From Pseudomonas fragi (lineage in GTDB: Bacteria > Pseudomonadota > Gammaproteobacteria > Pseudomonadales > Pseudomonadaceae): 64,000 nt of DNA. A program made the position numbers and the translations under genes. The stretch lies in contig NZ_LT629783.1 of NCBI RefSeq assembly GCF_900105835.1, forward strand, positions 806,001-870,000. The letters are read 5' to 3'. Below are positions 52,548 to 60,727 of this stretch, in pieces. The notes under the pieces are model-generated. The model did no database searches. It saw only the letters and a program-made list of their open reading frames with translations, and was not told the DNA's origin. The first letter of the stretch is position 1. Every line of letters starts with the position of its first letter.

Positions 52548-53408
52548 ATGTCCCTGGAAAAGAACAGTTTTCTTCAGTTGCTGGAACACGAGTTCTCCAA
52601 CCTGACCCCCACCGGCAAGCGCATCGCCAGTTACTTGCTGGGCAATCCGCAGCAGTTGCCGTTCGAGTCCGCCGACAGCATTGCGCAGCAGGCCAGCACC
52701 ACGGGTATTTCCGTGGGGCGGTTTTTGCGCTCGCTGGGTTACCAGAACCTCGATGAGGTCAAGCAAAGCCTGCGCGGTGAGGCGCCCTCTTCCTGGCTGA
52801 TCACCGACCGCATCGGCGCCTTCCGCGCAGAAAACACCCACGACGATGCCCTCGAGCGCTCCATGCACCGTGAAGTCGAGGCCATTCAGCAGGTGTACGG
52901 CCTGGCCCGCAGCGACGCCTTTGCCAGCATCGTGCAACGCATTCACGACGCCGATGCGGTGTTTATCCTCGGCATCCAGTCCACCCGCGGCATTCTCACC
53001 GCCTTTCACAGCCACCTCGAATACATCCGCCCCAAGGTGTATTACGTCGACGGCCTGTCCGGTATTTATGCCGAAAGCCTGAATTCCGGCTTCGCCAACC
53101 CCTACGCGATCATTGCCGACTTCCGTGCCTATTCCAGCGTGACCCAGACCTTCTGCGACGCCGCCATCGAGCACGACTTGCCCCTGGCCCTGATCACCGA
53201 TCTGCAATGCCCCTGGGCCCGGGATTACCCGCTGGACCTGCTGCAGATCAAGACCGATGTCGGCCAGTTCTGGGATTCCCCGGCGCCCCTGGCGTGCCTG
53301 CTGAACCTGATGGTTTCAGCCGTCGCAGAAAAATACGGCGAGCACCTGGATGCGCGCCTGGCGAAAAACCGTCAACTGCAAAAAGCCTTTGGCCAGTTCG
53401 AAGGCTGA
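52548..53408 (+). CDS. MurR/RpiR-family transcriptional regulator
   Basis: A 286-residue regulator. The N-terminal HTH_6 is NLTPTGKRIASYLLGNPQQLPFESADSIAQQASTTGISVGRFLRSLGY (in blocks); the C-terminal SIS domain (about residues 125-260) includes DAVFILGIQSTRGILTAFHSHLEYIRP and DFRAYSSVTQTFCDAAIEHDLPLALITD, the usual phosphosugar-binding fold. Family members sense phosphosugars such as MurNAc-6-P, 2-keto-3-deoxy-6-phosphogluconate or glucosamine-6-P. It lies directly upstream of ddpX and a peptide ABC operon, which suggests control of cell-wall peptide use. Confidence 0.9.
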   Translation: MSLEKNSFLQLLEHEFSNLTPTGKRIASYLLGNPQQLPFESADSIAQQASTTGISVGRFLRSLGYQNLDEVKQSLRGEAPSSWLITDRIGAFRAENTHDDALERSMHREVEAIQQVYGLARSDAFASIVQRIHDADAVFILGIQSTRGILTAFHSHLEYIRPKVYYVDGLSGIYAESLNSGFANPYAIIADFRAYSSVTQTFCDAAIEHDLPLALITDLQCPWARDYPLDLLQIKTDVGQFWDSPAPLACLLNLMVSAVAEKYGEHLDARLAKNRQLQKAFGQFEG

Positions 53409-53446
53409 GCCTGTCGCCCGAAACCAATCACCACTGGAGTGTTTGT

Positions 53447-53998
53447 GTGAATCAAAGCGTTGCATACCCAAGCCCGCTCGTTGATATCGATGCCGAGCAG
53501 TACCAGGTGCAGATCGAGATGATCTATGCCACGGCCGATAACCTGGCCGGCAAAGTGATCTACCCCACCGCCCGTTGCCAGTTGCACCGCGATGCCGCCG
53601 CGTGTTTGCGCAAGGCCGTCGAGCTGGCCGCCCTGGCGGGTTTTACCCTGCGCATCTATGACGCCTACCGGCCGCCCTACGCGCAATTCCTGTTATGGGA
53701 AGCCCTGCCCAATGGCGACTATGTGCGCGACCCGCACCTGGGTTCCCATCACAGCCGCGGCGTGGCCGTGGACCTGACCCTGGTGGACGGCGACGGCCAG
53801 CCACTGGACATGGGCACGGCGTTCGACGCGATGCAAGACCAGTCCCATCAGTTCTACCCCGACCTGCCGCCCAACGTGCAGCGCAACCGCCTGTTGTTGC
53901 TGGGCATCATGCTGATTGCCGGCTTCCACGCGATCGCCACGGAGTGGTGGCATTACGAGTTGCCCAACGCCGACGACTACCCCCTGATCAACCCCTGA
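53447..53998 (+). CDS. ddpX: D-alanyl-D-alanine dipeptidase (DdpX/VanX family)
   Basis: A 183-residue zinc peptidase of family M15D that cleaves D-Ala-D-Ala. The metal site follows the SxHxxGxAxD signature in SHHSRGVAVD (His102, Asp109), with base Glu166 and third ligand His169 in TEWWHYEL; Arg75 (AYRPP) matches the transition-state-stabilising Arg of VanX. GTG 53447 is chosen because GGAG lies 7 bases upstream. No signal peptide is present, so it acts in the cytoplasm on imported dipeptide. The adjacent importer strongly supports a role in D-Ala-D-Ala scavenging, as for E. coli ddpXABCDF. Confidence 0.93.
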   Translation: MNQSVAYPSPLVDIDAEQYQVQIEMIYATADNLAGKVIYPTARCQLHRDAAACLRKAVELAALAGFTLRIYDAYRPPYAQFLLWEALPNGDYVRDPHLGSHHSRGVAVDLTLVDGDGQPLDMGTAFDAMQDQSHQFYPDLPPNVQRNRLLLLGIMLIAGFHAIATEWWHYELPNADDYPLINP

Positions 53999-54148
53999 TC
54001 CGGCCTACGAAACCCCAGAGTTTCGCGGCCAGCACCACTGTTTGAACACAACAAGAAAACGCTGCACACCTGCTTCACCTGCTACTGCCCGGTTATAGAT
54101 TCCAAAAATAAACCTACTTCCAGATATCGAATGTTGAAGGAAACCGGC

Positions 54149-55714
54149 ATGACCCTGATAAACACCGCTTCACGCACCCGCAACCTGTTGCCGAGCCTGC
54201 TCTGCGCCGCCCTCAGCCTTGGCGCCTGGCAAGCCGCTACCGCTGCCACCGCCCAGGACACGCTGATCATCGGCAAGCCCGCCGACCCGCAAACCCTCGA
54301 CCCGGCCGTGACCTTCGACAACAACGACTGGACCATCACCTACCCGTCGTACCAGCGCCTGGTGGGCTACAAAACCGACGGCGAAAAAAGCACCACCGAA
54401 GTCCAGGGCGACCTGGCCGAGAGCTGGACCGTGTCCCCGGACAACCTGGTCTGGGAATTCAAGCTCAAGCCCGGCAACAAGTTCGATGACGGCACCGAAG
54501 TGGACGCCAACGCCGTGAAGTTTTCCTTCGACCGTCTGATGACCCTCAAGCAAGGGCCGTCCGGTGCATTCCCCGAAGACATGCTGGTCGAGGTGGTCAA
54601 CCCGCAGACCATCCGCTTCACCCTCAAGACCCCGTTCGCGCCCTTCCTGTTCACCCTGGCCCACAACGGCGCATCCATCGTCAACCCGCTGGTGGCCGCC
54701 AAGGGCGCCGAGGCCAATGCCTGGCTCTCCAGCCATACCGCAGGCTCGGGACCATACCGCCTGGCCAACTGGCAGAAAGGCCAGTCCCTGACCATGGAGC
54801 CCAACCCCCACTACGCCGGGGCCAAGCCCGCGCTTAAAACCGTAGTACTGAAGATCATCGCCGAGCCTTCGGTGCGTCGCCTGCAACTAGAGCGCGGCGA
54901 CCTGGACATCATTGAAGACATGCCCGAAGACCAGTTGGGTTCACTCGCCAGCAAGCCGGGCGTAGTGGTCAAGGAATACCCGTCGCTGCGCGTCACCTAC
55001 CTGTACCTGAACAACAAGCAAGGCCCGCTGACCAACGTCGATGCGCGTCGGGCCATTACCGAGGCGGTGGACTACAACGGTATCGTCAAGGGCATTCTCA
55101 AGGGCAAGGCCGAGCTGCTCAACGGGCCGATCCCGGACGGCATGTGGGCCTACGACAGCTCGCTGCCGGCCATGAAACAGGATATGCAGGCCGCCGCCGA
55201 CAGCCTGGCCAAAGTGCCGAAAAAGATCACCAACCTGAGCTACATGTACTCGGACAAGGACGCCAACTGGGAGCCGATCGGCCTGACCCTGCAAGCGGCG
55301 CTGATGCCCCTGGGCATCAACCTCAAGCTGGAAAAAACCGCCAACGCCACCCTGCGCGAACGGGTCGGCCAGGCCGACTACGACATCGCCGTCGGCACCT
55401 GGAGCCCGGACTTTGCCGACCCCTACATGTTTATGAACTTCTGGTTCGACTCCAAGATGCAGGGCCTGCAGGGCAACCGCTCGTTCTACAGCAACCCCCA
55501 GGTCGATACCCTGATCCGCGAAGCCGCCACCACCAGCGACACCGCGAAACGCACCGAGCTGTACCAGCAGGCGCAGAAAACGGTGCTCAACGACAGTGCC
55601 TACGTTTACCTCTATCAGAAGAGCTACACCCTGCCGATGCGAGATTCGGTCAAGGGCTATGTGTTCAACCCGATGCTCGAACAGGTGTTCAACCTGGGCA
55701 GCATGAGCAAGTAA
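54149..55714 (+). CDS. ddpA: peptide ABC transporter substrate-binding protein (DppA/DdpA-like)
   Basis: A 521-residue periplasmic SBP_bac_5 protein. A signal peptide (LLPSLLCAALSLGAWQAATA) is followed by DTLIIGKPADPQTLDPAVTFDNNDWTI, ESWTVSPDNLVWEFKLKPGNKFDDGTEVDANAVKFSFDRL and GSGPYRLANW (in blocks), typical of dipeptide/oligopeptide binders. ATG 54149 has AAGGAA 8 bases upstream; an in-frame start at 54131 is possible. It is the first transport gene after ddpX (150 bp gap with a GAAAC/GTTTC hairpin near 54002-54030), so substrate D-Ala-D-Ala or a wall peptide is inferred. Confidence 0.9.
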   Translation: MTLINTASRTRNLLPSLLCAALSLGAWQAATAATAQDTLIIGKPADPQTLDPAVTFDNNDWTITYPSYQRLVGYKTDGEKSTTEVQGDLAESWTVSPDNLVWEFKLKPGNKFDDGTEVDANAVKFSFDRLMTLKQGPSGAFPEDMLVEVVNPQTIRFTLKTPFAPFLFTLAHNGASIVNPLVAAKGAEANAWLSSHTAGSGPYRLANWQKGQSLTMEPNPHYAGAKPALKTVVLKIIAEPSVRRLQLERGDLDIIEDMPEDQLGSLASKPGVVVKEYPSLRVTYLYLNNKQGPLTNVDARRAITEAVDYNGIVKGILKGKAELLNGPIPDGMWAYDSSLPAMKQDMQAAADSLAKVPKKITNLSYMYSDKDANWEPIGLTLQAALMPLGINLKLEKTANATLRERVGQADYDIAVGTWSPDFADPYMFMNFWFDSKMQGLQGNRSFYSNPQVDTLIREAATTSDTAKRTELYQQAQKTVLNDSAYVYLYQKSYTLPMRDSVKGYVFNPMLEQVFNLGSMSK

Positions 55715-55789
55715 ACCTGCTGCTGCATACGCGCCAGCGATGGCGCGCATGGCGTTGGATTTCTGTCGTTAGAGTGACTGAGGTGCCCT

Positions 55790-56806
55790 ATGGCCTTCCT
55801 GACGTTGTTGCGCAAGCGCCTGCTTGGCCTGTTACTGGTCGTGTTCGGTGTCTCGCTGATTACCTTTACCATTTCCCACCTGATTCCCGGCGACCCGGCC
55901 CGGTTGATCGCCGGTGACCGCGCCAGCGATGCGCTGGTGGCCGGCATCCGCCATCAACTGGGGCTGGATTTGCCGCTGTACCAGCAATACGGCCGTTACG
56001 TGCTCGACCTGGTGCAGGGCGACCTGGGCACCTCGATCCGCACCAATCGCCCGGTGCTGGAAGACTTGCAGGCGTTTTTCCCGGCCACCCTGGAGCTGGC
56101 CCTGGTGGCGCTGTTTCTCGCCATAGTGGTCGGCGTGCCGCTGGGTGTGCTGTCGGCGGTGTACCACAACCGCGCCATCGACCAGATCGCCCGCACCCTG
56201 GCCGTGACCGGTATCTCCACCCCGGCGTTCTGGCTGGGCCTGGGCGCCATCGTGCTGTTCTACGGGCACCTCGGCTGGCTGCCTGGCGGCGGGCGATTGT
56301 CCGAAGGACTGACACCACCTTCGACCATTACCGGTTTCTACCTGATCGACTCATTGCTGGCGGGTAACTTCAGCCTGTTTGTCGATGCACTCAAGCACTT
56401 GATCCTGCCCGCCGCCACCCTGGGTTTTGTGACCCTGGGGGTTATCTCGCGGCAAATTCGCTCAGCCATGCTCGACCAGTTGGGCGAGGACTATATCCGC
56501 ACCGCCCGCGCCTATGGCCTGTCGAAATGGACCGTGACCCTGCGCCATGCGCTGCCCAATGCGCTGATTCCTTCTGTAACCGTACTGGGCCTGACCCTCG
56601 GCGATCTGCTCTACGGCGCAGTCCTGACCGAGACCGTATTCGCCTGGCCGGGCATGGGTGCCTATGTGGTCAAGTCGATCCAGTCCCTGGATTTCCCGGC
56701 GGTGATGGGCTTCGCCATCCTGGTGTCGTTTATCTATGTTCTGCTGAACATGGCCATCGATCTGCTGTACCGGGTGATCGACCCGCGTATCGGCGAGGTG
56801 AATTGA
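55790..56806 (+). CDS. ddpB: peptide ABC transporter permease (DppB/DdpB-like)
   Basis: A 338-residue inner-membrane permease with the OppB/DppB N-terminal segment (LLGLLLVVFGVSLITFTISHLIPGDPARLI), helices through the centre and the EAA loop RTARAYGLSKWTVTLRHALPNALIPSVTVLG near the C-terminus, which contacts the ATPase. GALLTET..AWPGMG-type ending (here AVLTETVFAWPGMGAYVV) is characteristic. It is followed after one base by the second permease. Confidence 0.93.
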   Translation: MAFLTLLRKRLLGLLLVVFGVSLITFTISHLIPGDPARLIAGDRASDALVAGIRHQLGLDLPLYQQYGRYVLDLVQGDLGTSIRTNRPVLEDLQAFFPATLELALVALFLAIVVGVPLGVLSAVYHNRAIDQIARTLAVTGISTPAFWLGLGAIVLFYGHLGWLPGGGRLSEGLTPPSTITGFYLIDSLLAGNFSLFVDALKHLILPAATLGFVTLGVISRQIRSAMLDQLGEDYIRTARAYGLSKWTVTLRHALPNALIPSVTVLGLTLGDLLYGAVLTETVFAWPGMGAYVVKSIQSLDFPAVMGFAILVSFIYVLLNMAIDLLYRVIDPRIGEVN

Positions 56807-56807
56807 A

Positions 56808-57689
56808 ATGTCCGTGCCTTTAACCGCATCACACAGCCCGCAATGGCGTGAAAAACTCACCTACCTGGCCTACCAGATCCGCCGCAGCCCGCTGACCATG
56901 GCCGGTCTGTTGATCACCCTGATGGTGGTGATGTGCATGATCTTCGCTCCGTGGCTGGCCAGCCACGACCCCAATGCCCTGAACCTGGCCGAGCGCCTGG
57001 CGCCGCCTTCCGCCGAACACTGGTTCGGCACCGACGAAGTGGGCCGTGACCTGTTCAGCCGGGTGCTGTACGGCAGCCAGCAATCGGTGGGTGTCGGCCT
57101 GTTCGTGGCCTTTGCCTCGTGCTTTATCGGCGGCCTGCTGGGCTGTTTTTCCGGGGTGATCGGCGGGCGCTTCGACGCCCTGACCATGCGCCTGATGGAC
57201 ATCATGCTGTCGGTGCCGTCGCTGGTGCTGATCATGGCCCTGGCTGCCGCACTGGGTGCCAGCCTGTTCAATGCCATGCTGGCCATTACCCTGGTGCGCA
57301 TCCCGTCCTATGTGCGCCTGGCCCGCGGCCAGGCCCTGAGCATCCGCCAGATGGGCTACGTCAAGGCCGCCGAAACCTTCGGTGCCCGGCGCTGGCACAT
57401 GGTCCACTGGCATGTGGCGCGCAACGCCATGCCGCCCTTGCTGGTGCAACTGAGCCTGGATATCGGCAGCGCCATCCTCATGGCCTCGGCCCTGGGCTTT
57501 ATCGGCCTGGGCGCGCAACAGCCCACCGCAGAATGGGGCGCGATGGTCGCCACGGGGCGCAACTACATCCTCGACAACTGGTGGTACTCGACCTTTCCGG
57601 GGCTGGCGATCCTGATCACCGCCACTGGCTTCAATTTGCTGGGCGATGGCGTGCGCGATCTGCTCGACCCACGGCAACAGGGGAAATGA
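56808..57689 (+). CDS. ddpC: peptide ABC transporter permease (DppC/DdpC-like)
   Basis: A 293-residue permease of the OppC/DppC group. The N-terminal block has a TM (LTMAGLLITLMVVMCMIFAPWLA) and the family landmark HWFGTDEVGRDLFSRVLYGSQQSVGVG; the EAA loop is YVKAAETFGARRWHMVHWHVARNAMPPLLVQ, and GLGAQQPTAEWGAMV lies near the end. It forms a heterodimeric channel with the preceding permease. Its stop overlaps or abuts the ATPase gene start region (ATGACCATG). Confidence 0.93.
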   Translation: MSVPLTASHSPQWREKLTYLAYQIRRSPLTMAGLLITLMVVMCMIFAPWLASHDPNALNLAERLAPPSAEHWFGTDEVGRDLFSRVLYGSQQSVGVGLFVAFASCFIGGLLGCFSGVIGGRFDALTMRLMDIMLSVPSLVLIMALAAALGASLFNAMLAITLVRIPSYVRLARGQALSIRQMGYVKAAETFGARRWHMVHWHVARNAMPPLLVQLSLDIGSAILMASALGFIGLGAQQPTAEWGAMVATGRNYILDNWWYSTFPGLAILITATGFNLLGDGVRDLLDPRQQGK

Positions 57690-57691
57690 CC

Positions 57692-58684
57692 ATGACTTAT
57701 TCGCAACCCGTACTGGCCATCGACAACCTGAGCCTGGAGTTCCCGGCCTACAAAAGCAGCGTCAAGGCACTCAACGGCGTGTCGCTGCACGTCAACCCCG
57801 GCGAGATTGTCGGCGTGGTCGGCGAGTCCGGCTCGGGCAAGTCGGTGACCGCCATGCTGAGCATGCGCCTGCTGCCCGAACGCAGCTATCGCATCACCTC
57901 CGGCAGCCTGAGCATGCTCGGTCGCGACATGCTCAAGGCGCCGGAAAAGGACCTGCTGAAAATCCGTGGCCGCGATGCGGCGATGATCTTCCAGGAGCCC
58001 ATGACCGCGCTCAACCCGACCCGGCGCATTGGCCGGCAGATGCTCGACGTGATCATCCACCACCAGAAAATCAGTACCAGCGCAGCCCACGCCAAGGCGG
58101 TTGCCCTGCTGCGCGACATGCATATCGCCAGCCCCGAGCAGGTGCTGGAAAGCTATCCGTTCGAACTGTCAGGGGGCATGCGCCAGCGGGTAATGATTGC
58201 CCTGGCCTTCTCCTGCGAACCGCAACTGCTGATTGCCGACGAACCCACCACCGCGCTGGACGTGACCGTACAACGCCAGGTGCTGTTGCTGCTGCGCGAA
58301 AAGGCCCGGCAAAAAGGCACTGCCATCCTGTTGATCACCCACGACATGGCGCTGGTGTCGCAGTTCTGCGACCGGGTGTATGTGATGTACACCGGCGCGG
58401 TGGTGGAACAGGGCCTCACCGCCGATGTGATGAGCAACCCGCAACACCCTTACACCCGGGGTCTGCTCAGCGGCCTGCCGGAGATGGTCGAGCCGGGGCA
58501 GCCTCTGCTGACCATTCCCGGGCAAGTCCCCAACCTGTCGCGTTTGCCCACCGGCTGCACCTTCGCCGAACGTTGTGTACATGCCATGCAAGTATGCGGT
58601 GAGCGCCCGGTGCTGACCGCCATCAACCGTGACGAACAACGCAAGCGTGCGTGCTGGTTGCCGCAACAGGAGCTTTCAAAATGA
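57692..58684 (+). CDS. ddpD: peptide ABC transporter ATP-binding protein (DppD/DdpD-like)
   Basis: A 330-residue ATPase. Walker A GESGSGKSV (G-x-x-G-x-GK-S), Q-loop MIFQEPMTALNPT, signature LSGGMRQRVMIALA, Walker B LLIADEPTTALD, H-loop ITHDMALV and the oligopeptide-family C-terminus with CTFAERCVHAMQVC, whose cysteines often hold an Fe-S cluster. ATG 57692 has AGGGG 8 bases upstream; ATG 57686 overlaps the permease stop but is too close to that site. It works with the next gene as an ATPase heterodimer. Confidence 0.93.
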   Translation: MTYSQPVLAIDNLSLEFPAYKSSVKALNGVSLHVNPGEIVGVVGESGSGKSVTAMLSMRLLPERSYRITSGSLSMLGRDMLKAPEKDLLKIRGRDAAMIFQEPMTALNPTRRIGRQMLDVIIHHQKISTSAAHAKAVALLRDMHIASPEQVLESYPFELSGGMRQRVMIALAFSCEPQLLIADEPTTALDVTVQRQVLLLLREKARQKGTAILLITHDMALVSQFCDRVYVMYTGAVVEQGLTADVMSNPQHPYTRGLLSGLPEMVEPGQPLLTIPGQVPNLSRLPTGCTFAERCVHAMQVCGERPVLTAINRDEQRKRACWLPQQELSK

Positions 58685-59652
58685 ACAGTGCGCTGATCTA
58701 CCCCGTCAACCAGAGCGGCCCCGAGATTCTGAAACTAGCCGACGTGCGCGTGCGCTTCCCCGTCAGCAACGACTGGCTGGGCAGACCCCGGGGTTACGCC
58801 CACGCGCTCAATGGCATCGACCTGCAGGTGCGGGCCGGGGAAACCCTGGGCATCGTCGGCGAGTCGGGCTGCGGCAAAAGCACCCTGGCACAACTGCTGA
58901 TGGGCCTGCTCAAGCCCAGCAGCGGCGAACTGAGCTGGGCCAACGGCAGCAAAGGCGAAGGCAGCAGCAATGTGCAGATCGTATTCCAGGACCCGCAGTC
59001 GTCGCTCAACCCGCGCCTGCCGATCTGGCGCATCATCACCGAGCCGCTGTACGCCCGGGGCATGCGCTCGAACGAACAGATGCGCAGCATTGCCGCCAAA
59101 GTAGCAGCCCAAGTAGGTATCCGCCCCGAGTATCTGGACCGATTTGCCCACCAGTTTTCCGGTGGCCAGCGCCAACGCATCGCAATTGCCCGGGCACTGT
59201 CATCGGACCCGGACATCATCGTCCTTGACGAACCGACCTCGGCGCTGGATATCTCGGTGCAGGCACAGATCCTCAACCTGCTGGCCGAATTGCAGCAGGC
59301 GCGTAACCTCACCTATATCCTGACCTCCCACAACGTCTCGGTGGTGCGCCATATGGCCGACCGCGTGGCGGTGATGTACCTGGGGCAGATTGTCGAACTG
59401 GGCAGCGCCGCCCAGGTGCTCGACCAGCCGCACCACCCTTACACGCGCCTGCTGTTCGAAGCCGTGCCGCGCCTGGGTGTGCCCTTGCGCGCCGAGCAGG
59501 TCGCGGCGCCCACCGAACTGCCGGGCAACCGCAAGCTGCCTGAAGGGTGTTTCTTTTTGGAGCGTTGCAGCTCAAGCCGCGAGGGCTGCGGCCAGCCCCA
59601 GGTGATGCGAGGGGGTGAGCACCAGCGGGTAAGGTGCCACGTTATGGGTTGA
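58681..59652 (+). CDS. ddpF: peptide ABC transporter ATP-binding protein (DppF/DdpF-like)
   Basis: A 323-residue ATPase with Walker A GESGCGKST, Q-loop IVFQDPQSSLNPR, signature FSGGQRQRIAIARALS, Walker B IIVLDEPTSALD and H-loop SHNVSVV. The C-terminal oligopeptide domain has GCFFLERCSSSREGC. The start overlaps the preceding stop as ATGA, with AGGAG 8 bases upstream. It is the last gene of the importer operon and ends 50 bp before REP array 2. Confidence 0.93.
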   Translation: MNSALIYPVNQSGPEILKLADVRVRFPVSNDWLGRPRGYAHALNGIDLQVRAGETLGIVGESGCGKSTLAQLLMGLLKPSSGELSWANGSKGEGSSNVQIVFQDPQSSLNPRLPIWRIITEPLYARGMRSNEQMRSIAAKVAAQVGIRPEYLDRFAHQFSGGQRQRIAIARALSSDPDIIVLDEPTSALDISVQAQILNLLAELQQARNLTYILTSHNVSVVRHMADRVAVMYLGQIVELGSAAQVLDQPHHPYTRLLFEAVPRLGVPLRAEQVAAPTELPGNRKLPEGCFFLERCSSSREGCGQPQVMRGGEHQRVRCHVMG

Positions 59653-59702
59653 AACGGCTGTATGGGAGGTGGTCGTCTGTGAGGAGGCAGCACCGCAAAA
59701 AC

Positions 59703-60698
59703 TGTGGGAACTGGCTTGCCTGCGATGCTGGCGACGCGGTCTGGCCGGCACACCGCAGGGATGCCATCGCGAGCAAGCCCGCTCCCACAAAAGATCCTGT
59801 CAAACCGCAGGTTCTGCTGGCAATGCAAAACCTGTGGGAGCTGGCTTGCCTGCGATGCTGGCGACGCGGTCTGGCAGGTACACCGCAGCGATGCCATCGC
59901 GAGCAAGCCCGCTCCCACAAAAGATCCTGTCAAACCGCAGGTTCTGCTGGCAATGCAAAACCTGTGGGAGCTGGCTTGCCTGCGATGCTGGCGACGCGGT
60001 CTGGCAGGTACACCGCAGCGATGCCATCGCGAGCAAGCCCGCTCCCACAAAAGATCCTGCCAAACCGCAGGTTCTGCTGACAATGCATCACATGTGGGAG
60101 CTGGCTTGCCTGCGATGCTGGCGACGCGGTCTGACCGGTACACCGCAGCGATGCCATCGCGAGCAAGCCCGCTCCCACAAAAGATCCTGCCAAACCGCAG
60201 GTTCTGCTGGCAATGCATCACATGTGGGAGCTGGCTTGCCTGCGATGCGGGCTACGCGGTCTGGCAGGTACACCGCAGCGATGCCATCGCGAGCAAGCCC
60301 GCTCCCACAAAAGATCCTGCCAAGCCGCAGGTTCTGCTGGTAATGCATCACTTGTGGGAGCTGGCTTGCCTGCGATGCTGGCGACGCGGTCTGGCAGGTA
60401 CACCGCAGCGATGCCATCGCGAGCAAGCCCGCTCCCACAAAAGATCCTGCCAAGCCGCAGGTTCTGCTGGTAATGCAAAACCTGTGGGAGCTGGCTTGCC
60501 TGCGATACTGGCGACGCGGTCTGGCCAGGACACCGCAGTGCTGCCATCGCGGGCAAGCCCGCTCCCACAAAGGCTCCTGGCAAGGCACAGATTCTGTTGG
60601 CGATGAATAACCTGTGGCAGCTGGCTTGCCTGCGATGCTGGCGACGCGGTCTGGCCGGCACACCGCAGGGATACCATCGCGGGCAAGCCCGCTCCCAC
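59703..60698. repeat. REP array 2: eight 130-bp REP-doublet units
   Basis: GTGGGAGCTGGCTTGCCTGC-type arms start at 59703, 59833, 59963, 60093, 60223, 60353, 60483 and 60613, an exact 130-bp period for all eight. Each has an inverted partner ending CAAGCCCGCTCCCAC about 65-85 bp later, and a conserved spacer (AAAGATCCTG..CCGCAGGTTC..). The spacer between units 7 and 8 instead resembles that of array 1 (AGATTCTGTTGGCGATG). No unit encodes protein; 130 is not a multiple of three. Orientation is opposite to array 1. Confidence 0.93.
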
Positions 60699-60727
60699 AG
60701 AATCGATCTCGTTGTAAAGGCCGGCTT

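Noticed and set aside
51064..60698. CRISPR array
   Set aside because: The repeat unit is 130 bp, the intervening sequence is itself conserved, each unit contains an inverted REP pair, and no cas gene is present.
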